DNA of 9,252 nucleotides from Bdellovibrionales bacterium (GTDB lineage: Bacteria; Bdellovibrionota; Bacteriovoracia; Bacteriovoracales; Bacteriovoracaceae). Below the pieces are notes generated by a model. The model saw only the letters and a list, made by a program, of their open reading frames with translations. It was not told the origin of the DNA and did not search any database. A program made the position numbers and the translations under genes. The stretch covers positions 1 through 9,252 of the forward strand of contig SXUH01000331.1 of the NCBI GenBank assembly GCA_005791855.1, written 5' to 3'. The stretch's first letter is position 1; every line of letters starts with the position of its first letter. Positions 1 to 6,180 of this stretch are shown here, in pieces.

Positions 1-696
1 CACCATCAGCAGGGAGACTCCCAGGACGATGAAGAGGGAGGTGGCCGTGAAGATCTCCCGGGCGTCGCTCCGGGCGATCATCCGGAAGAGGGGCTTCACC
101 AGGAACCGGCTCACGAGGAAGAGGCCCGCGAGGGTCAAGAGGAAGAAGAGGAGACTCTTCAGGACGGAAGGCCCCTCGGCGCCGGTGGCGGCGAACATGG
201 GGATGATCGCCAGGGCCGGGATGGCGAGGAGGTCCTGGGCGAGGAGGACGGAGAACGCCCCCTGGCCGTGGACCGTGTTGAACTCGTTTTTTTCCTTGAG
301 GACCTGGATGGCGAAGGCCGTGGAGGAGAGGGAGAGACCGAAGCCGATCACCACGGCGGCGGGGGCGGAGTAGCCGAGCCAGAGTCCCACCAGGGAGATG
401 CACAGGGTGCAGAGTGCGACCTGGAGGAAGCCCAGGGAGAAGAGCTTCGTCCGCATGGCCCAGAGCTTTCCCGGTTGGATCTCAAGACCAATGACGAAGA
501 GGAGCAGGGAGACCCCGAGCTCTGCGAAGTGCATCGTGCTATGCTGGTCTTCGATGAGCCGCAGGCCCGAGGGGCCGACGAGGACTCCGGCGACGAGGTA
601 CCCGAGGACCGAGCCCAGGCCAAGCCGGGTGAAGACCGGGACCATGACCACCGATGCTCCAATCAGGATCAGTGCTTCTTCGATAACGTGATTCAT
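1..696 (-). CDS. KefB/KefC-type monovalent cation:proton antiporter (CPA2 family), N-terminal part; 3' end outside window
   Basis: The reading frame is open from the ATG at 696 to the window edge, giving 232 residues. It closely resembles the membrane domain of E. coli KefB/KefC: LGLGSVLGYLVAG at 25-37, HFAELGV then LLLFVIGLE at 56-72, the unwound-helix region LSLSSTAFAIQVL at 121-133, and GAFSVLLAQDLLAIPAL at 146-162 with the conserved QD pair at 154-155. Hydrophobic segments alternate with short loops, as expected for an inner-membrane CPA2 transporter. The family exchanges K+ or Na+ for H+. Kef members are gated by glutathione adducts through a C-terminal RCK/KTN domain, which would lie off the window, so Kef identity versus a generic CPA2 antiporter cannot be settled. 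No Shine-Dalgarno precedes the ATG; see the promoter at 703-710. The gene is divergent from serA with an 80-bp gap. Confidence 0.93.
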   Translation of the reverse strand, partial: MNHVIEEALILIGASVVMVPVFTRLGLGSVLGYLVAGVLVGPSGLRLIEDQHSTMHFAELGVSLLLFVIGLEIQPGKLWAMRTKLFSLGFLQVALCTLCISLVGLWLGYSAPAAVVIGFGLSLSSTAFAIQVLKEKNEFNTVHGQGAFSVLLAQDLLAIPALAIIPMFAATGAEGPSVLKSLLFFLLTLAGLFLVSRFLVKPLFRMIARSDAREIFTATSLFIVLGVSLLMV

Positions 697-702
697 TTGA
701 AA

Positions 703-710
703 AGCTTATA
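703..710 (-). promoter_or_regulatory. Candidate -10 region for the Kef-type gene, leaderless geometry
   Basis: On the minus strand TATAAG (710-705) overlaps TAAGCT (708-703). TAAGCT ends 6 nt before the ATG. A TTAAAG hexamer (734-729) sits 18 bp upstream of TATAAG as a possible -35. Transcription would begin at or within 1-2 nt of the start codon. The bases before the ATG contain no Shine-Dalgarno. The promoter call is inferred from sequence alone. Confidence 0.4.
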
Positions 711-764
711 CCCGAGGGGACAACAAATCTTTAAATAATCCATTCCAAATCGAGAATTATTCAT

Positions 765-770
765 TAGAAT
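765..770 (+). promoter_or_regulatory. Candidate -10 hexamer of serA, leaderless geometry
   Basis: TAGAAT matches the sigma-70 -10 consensus at 5 of 6 positions. It ends 6 nt before the serA ATG, so the expected transcription start falls on the A of the start codon. No purine-rich Shine-Dalgarno is present. The -35 side is weak: ATTCCA at 742-747 with 17-bp spacing. Confidence 0.45.
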
Positions 771-776
771 TTTTCA

Positions 777-1991
777 ATGAATAATCCAAACCGCCCGGCC
801 ATTTTGCTCGTCGAAGGGATCCACCCGGTCGCCAAAGAATTCCTGGAAAGCGAAGGTTACAAAGTTGATCTCCTGCCGCATTCTCCCTCCGAAGAGGAGT
901 TGATCAAACTCATTCCCCAGTACTGCGCATTGGGAATCAGGTCTAAGACCGAAATCACCGGCAAGGTTCTAGAACATTGCAAGAAGACTCTTACCGTCGG
1001 ATGCTTCTGCATCGGGACAAACCAGGTCAATCTCAACCTGGCCCGCAAGCACGGGATAGCGGTTTTCAATGCTCCACATTCAAACACGAGAAGCGTCGCA
1101 GAACTCGTCATCGCAGAGATGATCGTACTCTCCAGGCAACTGGGGGACAGAAATTCGAAGGCCCACCAGGGTGAATGGATCAAATCCGCCGACGGCTCCA
1201 GAGAGGTGCGAGGCAAGGTCCTGGGGATCGTGGGCTACGGCCACATCGGAAGCCAGGTCAGCATCCTCGCGGAGAGCATGGGCCTCAAGGTCCTCTTCTA
1301 CGACACCATCAAGAAGCTCCCGCTGGGGAACGCCCGCTCGGTGACGTCGCTGGAAGAACTCCTGCGGGAGTCGGACTTCGTCACCCTCCACGTTCCGGAG
1401 GTCACCGAGACCATGGACATGATCGGACCACGGGAACTGGCGATGATGAAGAAGGGCAGCTTCCTGATCAACGCCAGCCGAGGGACCGTGGTGGTCATCG
1501 ACGCGCTGGCGAGCGCGATCGCCTCCCGGCACATCGCGGGCTGTGCGGTGGACGTCTTCCCCGTCGAGCCGGCGTCGAACAAGGAGAAGTTCGTCTCTCC
1601 CCTCCAGGGTCTTCCCAACGTGATCCTCACTCCGCACATCGGCGGGAGCACGGAGGAGGCCCAGAAGGCCATTGGCCTCGAGGTCGCCGAGAGCTTCCGG
1701 CGGTTCCTGAAGATCGGATCGTCCTCCGGGGCGGTGAACTTCCCGAACGTGGATCTGCCGATCAAGAAGGGTACCTCCCGGATCATGAACGTTCACCGGA
1801 ACGAGCCCGGGGTCCTCGGAGAGATCAACACCATCATCTCCAAGGCCGGCGCCAACATCGAGGGCCAGTACCTCTCCACCGACGACGAGATCGGGTACCT
1901 GGTGATGGACGTCCACTCTACCCACGCCGACCAGCTCGCGTCGGAGATCGAGAAGCTCAAGCGCTCCATCCGCACGCGGGTCGTCTACTGA
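777..1991 (+). CDS. serA: D-3-phosphoglycerate dehydrogenase (404 aa), ACT-domain type
   Basis: SerA oxidises 3-phosphoglycerate to 3-phosphohydroxypyruvate with NAD+, the first step of serine synthesis, in the cytosol. The protein aligns along its whole length with E. coli SerA (410 aa). Landmarks are GCFCIGTNQV at 75-84, FNAPHSNTRSVAELVI at 97-112, the Rossmann motif GYGHIG at 153-158, and the catalytic Arg235, Glu264 and His287 (in TPHIGGST). A C-terminal ACT domain spans about 333-404. His340, Asn342 and Asn360 match the serine-binding residues of the E. coli enzyme (344, 346, 364), so feedback inhibition by serine is expected. The usual Asp of the RGxxVD motif is Val240 here (RGTVVVID). 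The first ~145 codons are much less G/C-rich at third positions than the rest. The start is the first ATG and gives the correct family N-terminus, although it lacks a Shine-Dalgarno. Confidence 0.97.
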   Translation: MNNPNRPAILLVEGIHPVAKEFLESEGYKVDLLPHSPSEEELIKLIPQYCALGIRSKTEITGKVLEHCKKTLTVGCFCIGTNQVNLNLARKHGIAVFNAPHSNTRSVAELVIAEMIVLSRQLGDRNSKAHQGEWIKSADGSREVRGKVLGIVGYGHIGSQVSILAESMGLKVLFYDTIKKLPLGNARSVTSLEELLRESDFVTLHVPEVTETMDMIGPRELAMMKKGSFLINASRGTVVVIDALASAIASRHIAGCAVDVFPVEPASNKEKFVSPLQGLPNVILTPHIGGSTEEAQKAIGLEVAESFRRFLKIGSSSGAVNFPNVDLPIKKGTSRIMNVHRNEPGVLGEINTIISKAGANIEGQYLSTDDEIGYLVMDVHSTHADQLASEIEKLKRSIRTRVVY

Positions 1992-1996
1992 GGACC

Positions 1997-2629
1997 ATGC
2001 GAGTCCGCCTGGTCCTGGCCCTCATCCTCGCACTCCCCTCCTTCTCCCTCGCGGCCACGGAGCCGCCCCACTACATCCCGGAGGTGCGGAAGCACATCCC
2101 GCGGAAGGAGAACTTCCTGAACTTCGGCCTGGTCTACGCCGCCCAGTGGGCCGTGTACCTCTACACCCAGCGGGAGCTCATCGAAGACCACGGCTCCTTC
2201 GACAACTGGACCTCCTACCCGGCCAACGTGCGCTTCGACAACGACAGCTTCGACTACAACATCTTCAAGCACACGCTCTCGGGCCAGTTCTACTACCTCT
2301 TCTACCGGTCGCAGGGGAACACGCAGAAGAACGCCTTCTTCTGGACCTTCATGTCCTCCCTCGCCTTCGAGTTCACCATCGAGACGGTGACGGAGAACCC
2401 GAGCTGGCAGGACATCTACCAGACCCCCGTCTTCGGAACCGTCGCCGGCATCGGCATCGAGCGCCTGAGCCGCTACCTCCACCGGACGAACAACTTCTTC
2501 GCCCACGGCCTCGCCTACCTCATCAACCCGCTCTCCCTCTTGCCGGTGTTCTCCAAGGAAACGCCGGTGGTGGCCATGCCCATCGTCGGCCGCAGGAGCG
2601 CGGGGATCCTGGCGGTGTATGAATTCTAG
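1997..2629 (+). CDS. DUF3943-like exported protein (210 aa)
   Basis: The start at 1997 lies 5 nt after the serA stop and gives a clean signal peptide: basic Arg2/Arg4, a hydrophobic core LVLALILALPSFSLA, and likely cleavage at Ala19 or Ala20. The open frame continues upstream through serA, but that part is shadow. Residues about 85-165 resemble DUF3943: KHTLSGQFYYLFYRSQG at 91-107, a SSLAFEFTIE segment at 120-129, then PSWQDIYQTPVFGTVAG at 135-151. The family is of unknown function and is found in envelope proteins. The chain ends in Tyr-Glu-Phe, which suits outer-membrane insertion. Only a GAGG with short spacing precedes the ATG, so translation may be coupled to serA. The family call is from memory of the motif pattern and needs a profile search. 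Confidence 0.85.
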   Translation: MRVRLVLALILALPSFSLAATEPPHYIPEVRKHIPRKENFLNFGLVYAAQWAVYLYTQRELIEDHGSFDNWTSYPANVRFDNDSFDYNIFKHTLSGQFYYLFYRSQGNTQKNAFFWTFMSSLAFEFTIETVTENPSWQDIYQTPVFGTVAGIGIERLSRYLHRTNNFFAHGLAYLINPLSLLPVFSKETPVVAMPIVGRRSAGILAVYEF

Positions 2630-3248
2630 AATCCTCCTGCTCCTCCTCGTCTTCTGCGCCTGTCCCGCGGTCCACGCGGGGAAGGAGTTCACGCCCGGGA
2701 AGTGGACCAAGGGGCTCCATCTTCTGGCGGGGGGAGGGCTCAACACCTCCTACTTCACCTCGGGGAAGTACCGCGAGGCCTTCGGGATGGGACTGAACTT
2801 CAAGACGGACCTCGGCTACTACCTGGATGACAAGTGGGCGGTGGAGTGGAGCTCGATCGTGAAGTTCAACCGGATCCGCGACTACCTGGTCTGGGATTCG
2901 CTCTTCACCCTGGGCCTGCGGTTCCGCTCCGGCGTGGACTTCATCCGCGTCTTCTACGGCCGCGCGCCCACGGTGTTCTACCCCGACGAAGATCCGGTCC
3001 AGTTCCGGGATCGGTCCGTGAGGCGGCTCCAGTACGATGGCCCGGTCTACGGCCTCGGGGTGGGGAGGATGTTCCCCACGCAGTACGGCGGGACCGGGTA
3101 CGTGGAACTCACCGGGACCTACCAGCGCTTCGAGAAGGAGCGGCTCATCGGGACGAAGGGTGAGGCGCCGGTGGTCCTCACCACCTCCGAGCCGCGGCCC
3201 GCGGATCTCCTCGGCTTCGTGGTGAGCGTGGGTTTACTCATCTTCTAA
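2619..3248 (+). CDS. Probable outer-membrane beta-barrel protein (209 aa), function unknown
   Basis: The start codon overlaps the end of the DUF3943-like gene by 11 nt, so the two are probably translationally coupled. The signal peptide runs over residues 1-20 with cleavage after VHA; the cysteines at 13 and 15 do not form a good lipobox. The mature part has alternating hydrophobic/polar strands rich in Gly, Tyr, Phe and Trp: LHLLAGGGLNTSYF at 33-46, GLNFKTDLGYYL at 58-69, LFTLGLRFRSGVDF at 95-108, PVYGLGVG at 142-149 and GYVELTGTYQRF at 160-171. The chain ends with strand VVSVGLLIF, with a terminal Phe of the kind recognised by the Bam machinery. About eight strands fit the length. No specific family was recognised. 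It is the last gene of the serA transcription unit. Confidence 0.85.
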   Translation: MNSRILLLLLVFCACPAVHAGKEFTPGKWTKGLHLLAGGGLNTSYFTSGKYREAFGMGLNFKTDLGYYLDDKWAVEWSSIVKFNRIRDYLVWDSLFTLGLRFRSGVDFIRVFYGRAPTVFYPDEDPVQFRDRSVRRLQYDGPVYGLGVGRMFPTQYGGTGYVELTGTYQRFEKERLIGTKGEAPVVLTTSEPRPADLLGFVVSVGLLIF

Positions 3249-3253
3249 TTGAG

Positions 3254-3289
3254 CCAGACGGATCTGGATCCCCGGTTCATCTCCGGATC
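3254..3289. terminator. Convergent hairpin region, possible weak bidirectional terminator
   Basis: Two inverted repeats occupy the gap and overlap the 3' end of the convergent minus-strand gene. CCAGA/TCTGG (3254-3258 and 3263-3267) has a CGGA tetraloop. GATCC/GGATC (3267-3271 and 3285-3289) has extra inner GG/CC pairs. Neither is followed by a T tract, so factor-independent termination is doubtful. Confidence 0.3.
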
Positions 3290-3519
3290 TGTGGGCAGGC
3301 CGCAGCTGCGATCACAAGATCCTTCGTGCCACGAACGGAAACATCAGCGCTGTAGGAAGTTGTTTCTCTAACGGAGATGTCAGCGCTGTAGCTCGTTGTG
3401 ATCCGGACGCTATGGTCTGCAGCGTAGCTGGTAGTCCTCCGAACCCTGATCTCGGAGGCACTAACGGTAAGCGTGATTCCTAGAGAAAACACCAGGCCAG
3501 TGAGGAGCAGCTTGCACAT
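3277..3519 (-). CDS. Small exported protein of tandem 12-residue repeats (80 aa)
   Basis: A strong Shine-Dalgarno, AAGGA, sits 7 nt before the ATG. Residues 1-21 form a signal peptide (Lys3, then a hydrophobic core, cleavage near VSA-S). The mature part is three contiguous 12-residue repeats at 24-35, 36-47 and 48-59 with the pattern xSVRxTTSYSAD. A degenerate fourth unit (60-71, starting VSVRGT) follows, then a short tail with one cysteine. The pattern of a short beta-strand plus an S-Y-S-A-D turn recalls small repeat families such as DUF6150, but I cannot assign it. Codons for equivalent residues differ between repeats (Ser AGC versus TCC, Arg CGG/AGA/CGT). This implies that the protein, not the DNA, has been conserved. 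Third positions are less G/C-rich than in neighbouring genes. It is a single gene converging on the serA unit. Confidence 0.8.
   Translation of the reverse strand: MCKLLLTGLVFSLGITLTVSASEIRVRRTTSYAADHSVRITTSYSADISVRETTSYSADVSVRGTKDLVIAAAACPQIRR
3343..3450 (-). repeat. Three tandem 36-bp coding repeats
   Basis: Three 36-bp units at 3415-3450, 3379-3414 and 3343-3378 encode the 12-residue repeats of the small exported protein. They abut without spacers. They are similar but diverged at synonymous positions, and a degenerate fourth unit follows at 3307-3342. Confidence 0.85.
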
Positions 3520-3544
3520 AGGTACATCCTTGAAGAATAGTAAG

Positions 3545-3555
3545 GGTTAGTAACC
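3545..3555. promoter_or_regulatory. Palindrome upstream of the repeat-protein gene, possible operator
   Basis: GGTTA-G-TAACC is a perfect 5+5 palindrome with a one-base centre, 26-36 nt upstream of the repeat-protein ATG. That is a position where a repressor could act. No convincing -10/-35 pair was found around it, so the role is speculative. Confidence 0.25.
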
Positions 3556-3593
3556 AACTCTTCGCTCATCATGACAGTTTTAAAATCTTCTAA

Positions 3594-3625
3594 AAGCCCT
3601 CGGGTTAAACTTACAAGCCCGGGTG
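3594..3625. repeat. Imperfect direct repeat in the intergenic region
   Basis: AAGCCCTCGGGT (3594-3605) recurs as AAGCCCGGGT (3615-3624), starting 21 bp later. Each copy is a small CCC/GGG inverted repeat, and both lie upstream of the repeat-protein gene. It may be a protein-binding pair or simply GC-rich spacer. Confidence 0.25.
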
Positions 3626-3680
3626 ATCAAAACCTTTACACGAACAACCGTAAGCCGCTAAGAATATGAACGGTGAAGGC

Positions 3681-3706
3681 CCCCGGGAAACCCTAACTCC
3701 GAGGGG
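3681..3706 (-). terminator. Hairpin just after the 150-aa exported protein gene
   Basis: Directly beyond the TAG stop, CCCC and GGGG form an outer stem and GGA/TCC an inner stem, separated by a small internal loop, with a 9-nt loop. No T tract follows in the direction of transcription, so termination is plausible but unproven. Confidence 0.3.
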
Positions 3707-3707
3707 T

Positions 3708-4160
3708 CTAGTTGATGGTGACCTGGAGGTTCGGGTAGTTGTCCGAGACGGTGATGGTCTTCATCTTGTCCAGGACGCGGAGGTAGAAGACGTGCTTCCC
3801 GCCCCGCTGGAGCATGAGACGTTCCTTCACCGGGATCTCCACCGGGATGGACTGCTCGGTACAAAAATCCGGGCCCGGGAGTTGAGTTCCCGTGAGGAGC
3901 TTGATCTCCCGGCCCTCGTCCCTCCAGTCGTAGAGCTTCCCGAGGCTCGCCGCCGGGTTCCCGCAGACGTTTCCTTCCACGATCAGCTTGAGGGTGAGGA
4001 CACCTTTGAAGTAGCCGTTGCGGATCCGGGATTCGACCGTCGCGGACTTGAGCTCCATCACCGAGACGTCGTTGTAGAGCATCTTCGGGGTGTCGCCGTT
4101 GTCCAGGTTGGCGAAGGCCGTGATGGAGATGAGGGAGGCGACGAGCAGAAGGTACTTCAT
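3708..4160 (-). CDS. Small exported protein of unknown function (150 aa)
   Basis: The ATG at 4160 is preferred over an in-frame ATG at 4202. It has a good Shine-Dalgarno (AGAGGA, 4 nt before) and starts a proper signal peptide: MKYLLLVASLISITAFA with cleavage at Ala17. The upstream extension would place polar residues before it. The mature protein (about 133 aa) is beta-strand-rich, with VLTLKLIVEG at 54-63, SIPVEIPV at 104-111, HVFYLRVL at 123-130 and LQVTIN at the end. It has exactly two cysteines, Cys66 and Cys100, that could form a periplasmic disulfide. A small secreted or periplasmic beta-sandwich is the likeliest form. I do not recognise the family. It appears to be a single gene with its own promoter. 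Confidence 0.82.
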   Translation of the reverse strand: MKYLLLVASLISITAFANLDNGDTPKMLYNDVSVMELKSATVESRIRNGYFKGVLTLKLIVEGNVCGNPAASLGKLYDWRDEGREIKLLTGTQLPGPDFCTEQSIPVEIPVKERLMLQRGGKHVFYLRVLDKMKTITVSDNYPNLQVTIN

Positions 4161-4190
4161 GATTTCCTCTTTGAAATTCGTGGAGAGAAA

Positions 4191-4199
4191 ATTTAAGCA
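4191..4199 (-). promoter_or_regulatory. Candidate extended -10 promoter of the 150-aa exported protein gene
   Basis: On the minus strand TGC (4199-4197) immediately precedes TTAAAT (4196-4191), an extended -10 arrangement with 4 of 6 consensus matches. It would give a leader of roughly 24 nt containing the Shine-Dalgarno. No good -35 was found. Confidence 0.35.
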
Positions 4200-4241
4200 C
4201 AAAGTTTTGACACCCGGAACTTAAGACAACATTGAGATTTC

Positions 4242-4254
4242 GGTTCAAGGAACC
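4242..4254 (-). terminator. Short hairpin after the transporter gene at the end of the pxp operon
   Basis: GGTTC-CTT-GAACC is a perfect 5-bp inverted repeat beginning one base after the transporter stop codon. It is short and is not followed by a T run, so it may protect the mRNA 3' end or be a weak terminator. Confidence 0.35.
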
Positions 4255-4255
4255 T

Positions 4256-5428
4256 TCAGCCGCCGAGGTAGGCCCACAGAGTGTGGAGGCTCATCCACGA
4301 CATCAGGAGGAAGGCCAACCAACCCAGGGCCAGGAGCCAGCTCGGATGCCGGTAGGTTCCCACGATGGAGCTCTTCCGGGCGGCGGCGAGGACCATCGCC
4401 AGCGTGAGCGGCAGGATCACGCCGTTCATGGCACCGGCCAGGATGAGGAGGTTCACCGGCTTGCCGATGGTGACGAAGACGACGGTGGAGACGGTGATGA
4501 AGGAGATGATGAGCCGGTTTTCGTTCTGGGCGATGGCGGGGCCGAAGGTCTTCAGGAAGGAGACGGAGGTGTAGGCCGAGCCGATGATGGAGGTCACCGC
4601 CGCGAAGATCATGAGGAGGCCGAACATCCGGTGGCCCAGGTCTCCGGCCGCGTGCTGGAACACGGAGGCCGGTGGGTTGGAGGCGTCGAGGGCCAAGCCC
4701 TGGCTCACGATCCCGAGGGACGCGATGAAGAGCAGGACCCGGATGACCGAAGCGACGCTCACTCCGAACACCGCACTCCGCGAGACCTCCGCCACGTGGC
4801 CCTCGCCCTTGATCCCCGAGTCCAGGAGGCGATGGGCGCCGGCGAAGGTGATGTACCCACCCACCGTACCGCCGACCAGGGTCATGATGGCGATGAGGTC
4901 GAGCTTCGCCGGGAGCACCGTCCGGACGACGGCGTCCCCCACCGGCGGGTGGGAGGTGATGGCCACGTAGAGGATGAGGAGGATCATGAGCACTCCCATG
5001 ACCTGGGTCGAGACGTCCATCACCTTCTTCGAGTCCCGGAGCAGGAAGAGGCCGATGGAGAGGACCGCGGAGACCACCGCGCCCGTCTCCACCGAAGCTC
5101 CACAGAGCGCGTTCCACCCGAGGCCCGCGCCTCCCACGTTGCCGATGTTGAAGGCCAGTCCCCCGAGGACGATCAGGGCCGTGAGGAGCTTCCCCAGTCC
5201 CGGGAGCACCCGGTCCGCGATGTCCTGGGCCCGGAGCTCGGAGACGCAGATCACTCTCCAGACGTTGAGCTGGATGACGATGTCCAGGAGAATGGAGGTG
5301 AGGATGACGAACCCGAAGCTCGCTCCCACGGACTGGGTGAAGACCGTGGTCTGGGTGAGGAAGCCCGGCCCCACCGCGGAGGTGGCCATGAGGAAAGCCG
5401 CGCCGAGGAGGATTCTCCAGTTGTTCAT
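4256..5428 (-). CDS. NRAMP-fold transporter of the YcsG type, probable 5-oxoproline-pathway importer (390 aa)
   Basis: A multi-helix inner-membrane protein of the NRAMP superfamily, closest in character to B. subtilis YcsG, which also sits with 5-oxoprolinase genes. The ATG at 5428 overlaps the pxpA stop by 4 nt (ATGA). The in-frame ATG at 5521 lies inside pxpA and was rejected. True metal-transporting NRAMPs carry DPGN in helix 1 and an M-P-H motif in helix 6. Here helix 1 reads SAVGPGFLTQTTVF at 17-30, and the helix 6 region reads LVGGTVGGYITFAGAHRLLD at 184-203, so the metal ligands are missing. Other landmarks are LDIVIQLNVWRVI at 48-60 and GGLAFNIGNVGGAGLG at 89-104. By context the substrate is probably 5-oxoproline or a precursor rather than a metal; this is inference. 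Confidence 0.9.
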   Translation of the reverse strand: MNNWRILLGAAFLMATSAVGPGFLTQTTVFTQSVGASFGFVILTSILLDIVIQLNVWRVICVSELRAQDIADRVLPGLGKLLTALIVLGGLAFNIGNVGGAGLGWNALCGASVETGAVVSAVLSIGLFLLRDSKKVMDVSTQVMGVLMILLILYVAITSHPPVGDAVVRTVLPAKLDLIAIMTLVGGTVGGYITFAGAHRLLDSGIKGEGHVAEVSRSAVFGVSVASVIRVLLFIASLGIVSQGLALDASNPPASVFQHAAGDLGHRMFGLLMIFAAVTSIIGSAYTSVSFLKTFGPAIAQNENRLIISFITVSTVVFVTIGKPVNLLILAGAMNGVILPLTLAMVLAAARKSSIVGTYRHPSWLLALGWLAFLLMSWMSLHTLWAYLGG

Positions 5429-6180
5429 GTGACCGCCCTTATCTTGATTCTTTCTTTCAGGAGTGCGTGGTGAACGGAGCTCGCGAACTCCAGTGCGTTC
5501 GGGCCATCGCCGTGGATGCAAACCGTCTGGGCCTCCACCGGGACCTCGATCCCGTCGACGGAGGTCACCCGCTGGAAGTGCAGCATCTCGAGGACCTGCC
5601 CGACCGCCTCTGCTCGGTCTTCGATGAGGGCCCGGGGCTTGCTCCGGTCGACCAGGCTGCCGTCGGCTTCGTACCGCCGATCGCAGAAGACCTCCGCTGC
5701 GGTCCGGAGCCCCTTCGCCGCCGCTCTTCCGATGAGCTCGCTGCCGGAGAGGCCTACGAGGAGAAGGCCCGGGCCCTGCTGGAAGACGCCGTCGGCGATG
5801 GCGTCGGCGAGGGCCCGGTCCCGGGCCGCCATGTTGTAGAGTGCGCCGTGGGGCTTCACGTGGTGGAGCTCGGTCCCCTGGGCCTCTGCGATCCTCCGTA
5901 GAATTTTTATCTGCTCGGTGACGGCGGCGAAGACCTCCGCGGGTGTCACCTCGAGTACCCTGCGGCCGAACCCTTCCCGGTCCCGGAGGCTCGGGTGCGC
6001 GCCGATGGCCTTTTTCCTTTTCTTCGCTTCTCCCACCAGGGCCCGCATCATGGCCTCGGTCCCCGCGTGGTACCCGCAGGCGATGTTGACGGAGGAGACG
6101 AAGTCCATGAGGGCGACGTCGCTCTCCACCGATCCGTCGGCGGCCTCACCCATGTCGCAGTTCAGGTCGATCTCCGTCAC
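5425..6180 (-). CDS. pxpA: 5-oxoprolinase subunit A, LamB/YcsF family (251 aa)
   Basis: PxpA works with PxpB and PxpC in the cytosol to hydrolyse 5-oxo-L-proline to L-glutamate at the cost of ATP. Family motifs appear in order: IDLNCDMGE at 4-12, NIACGYHAG at 32-40, AHPSLRDREGFGRR at 61-74, KPHGALYN at 109-116, FCDRRYEADGSLVDRS at 165-180 and HGDGPNAL at 223-230. Length agrees with E. coli PxpA (244 aa). The start is GTG at 6180, overlapping the pxpC stop as GTGA. It is preceded by an AAGGGG sequence at good spacing and gives the exact family N-terminus. The frame continues upstream through pxpC as shadow. The gene's own stop overlaps the transporter start. Confidence 0.96.
   Translation of the reverse strand: MTEIDLNCDMGEAADGSVESDVALMDFVSSVNIACGYHAGTEAMMRALVGEAKKRKKAIGAHPSLRDREGFGRRVLEVTPAEVFAAVTEQIKILRRIAEAQGTELHHVKPHGALYNMAARDRALADAIADGVFQQGPGLLLVGLSGSELIGRAAAKGLRTAAEVFCDRRYEADGSLVDRSKPRALIEDRAEAVGQVLEMLHFQRVTSVDGIEVPVEAQTVCIHGDGPNALEFASSVHHALLKERIKIRAVT

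Noticed and set aside
1175..1996. Open frame upstream of the DUF3943-like gene, giving a 484-aa reading
   Set aside because: This part overlaps serA in another frame and yields a low-complexity Arg/Gly-rich translation. The ATG at 1997 starts a proper signal peptide.
3343..3450. Tandem 36-bp repeats considered as a CRISPR array
   Set aside because: Units abut without spacers and lie in frame inside a signal-peptide-bearing gene with a Shine-Dalgarno.
3708..4202. Longer start (ATG at 4202) for the 150-aa exported protein
   Set aside because: It would bury the signal peptide behind 14 residues and ignore the good Shine-Dalgarno before the ATG at 4160. It would also start upstream of the candidate -10.
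4232..5473. Long plus-strand open frame opposite the transporter
   Set aside because: Its product is rich in Asp, Glu, Gly, Arg and His with no domain character, typical of the antisense frame of a high-GC gene.
4256..5521. Longer start (ATG at 5521) for the NRAMP-fold transporter
   Set aside because: It would add 31 polar residues overlapping the 3' end of pxpA. The ATG at 5428 gives the family N-terminus and a 4-nt overlap.
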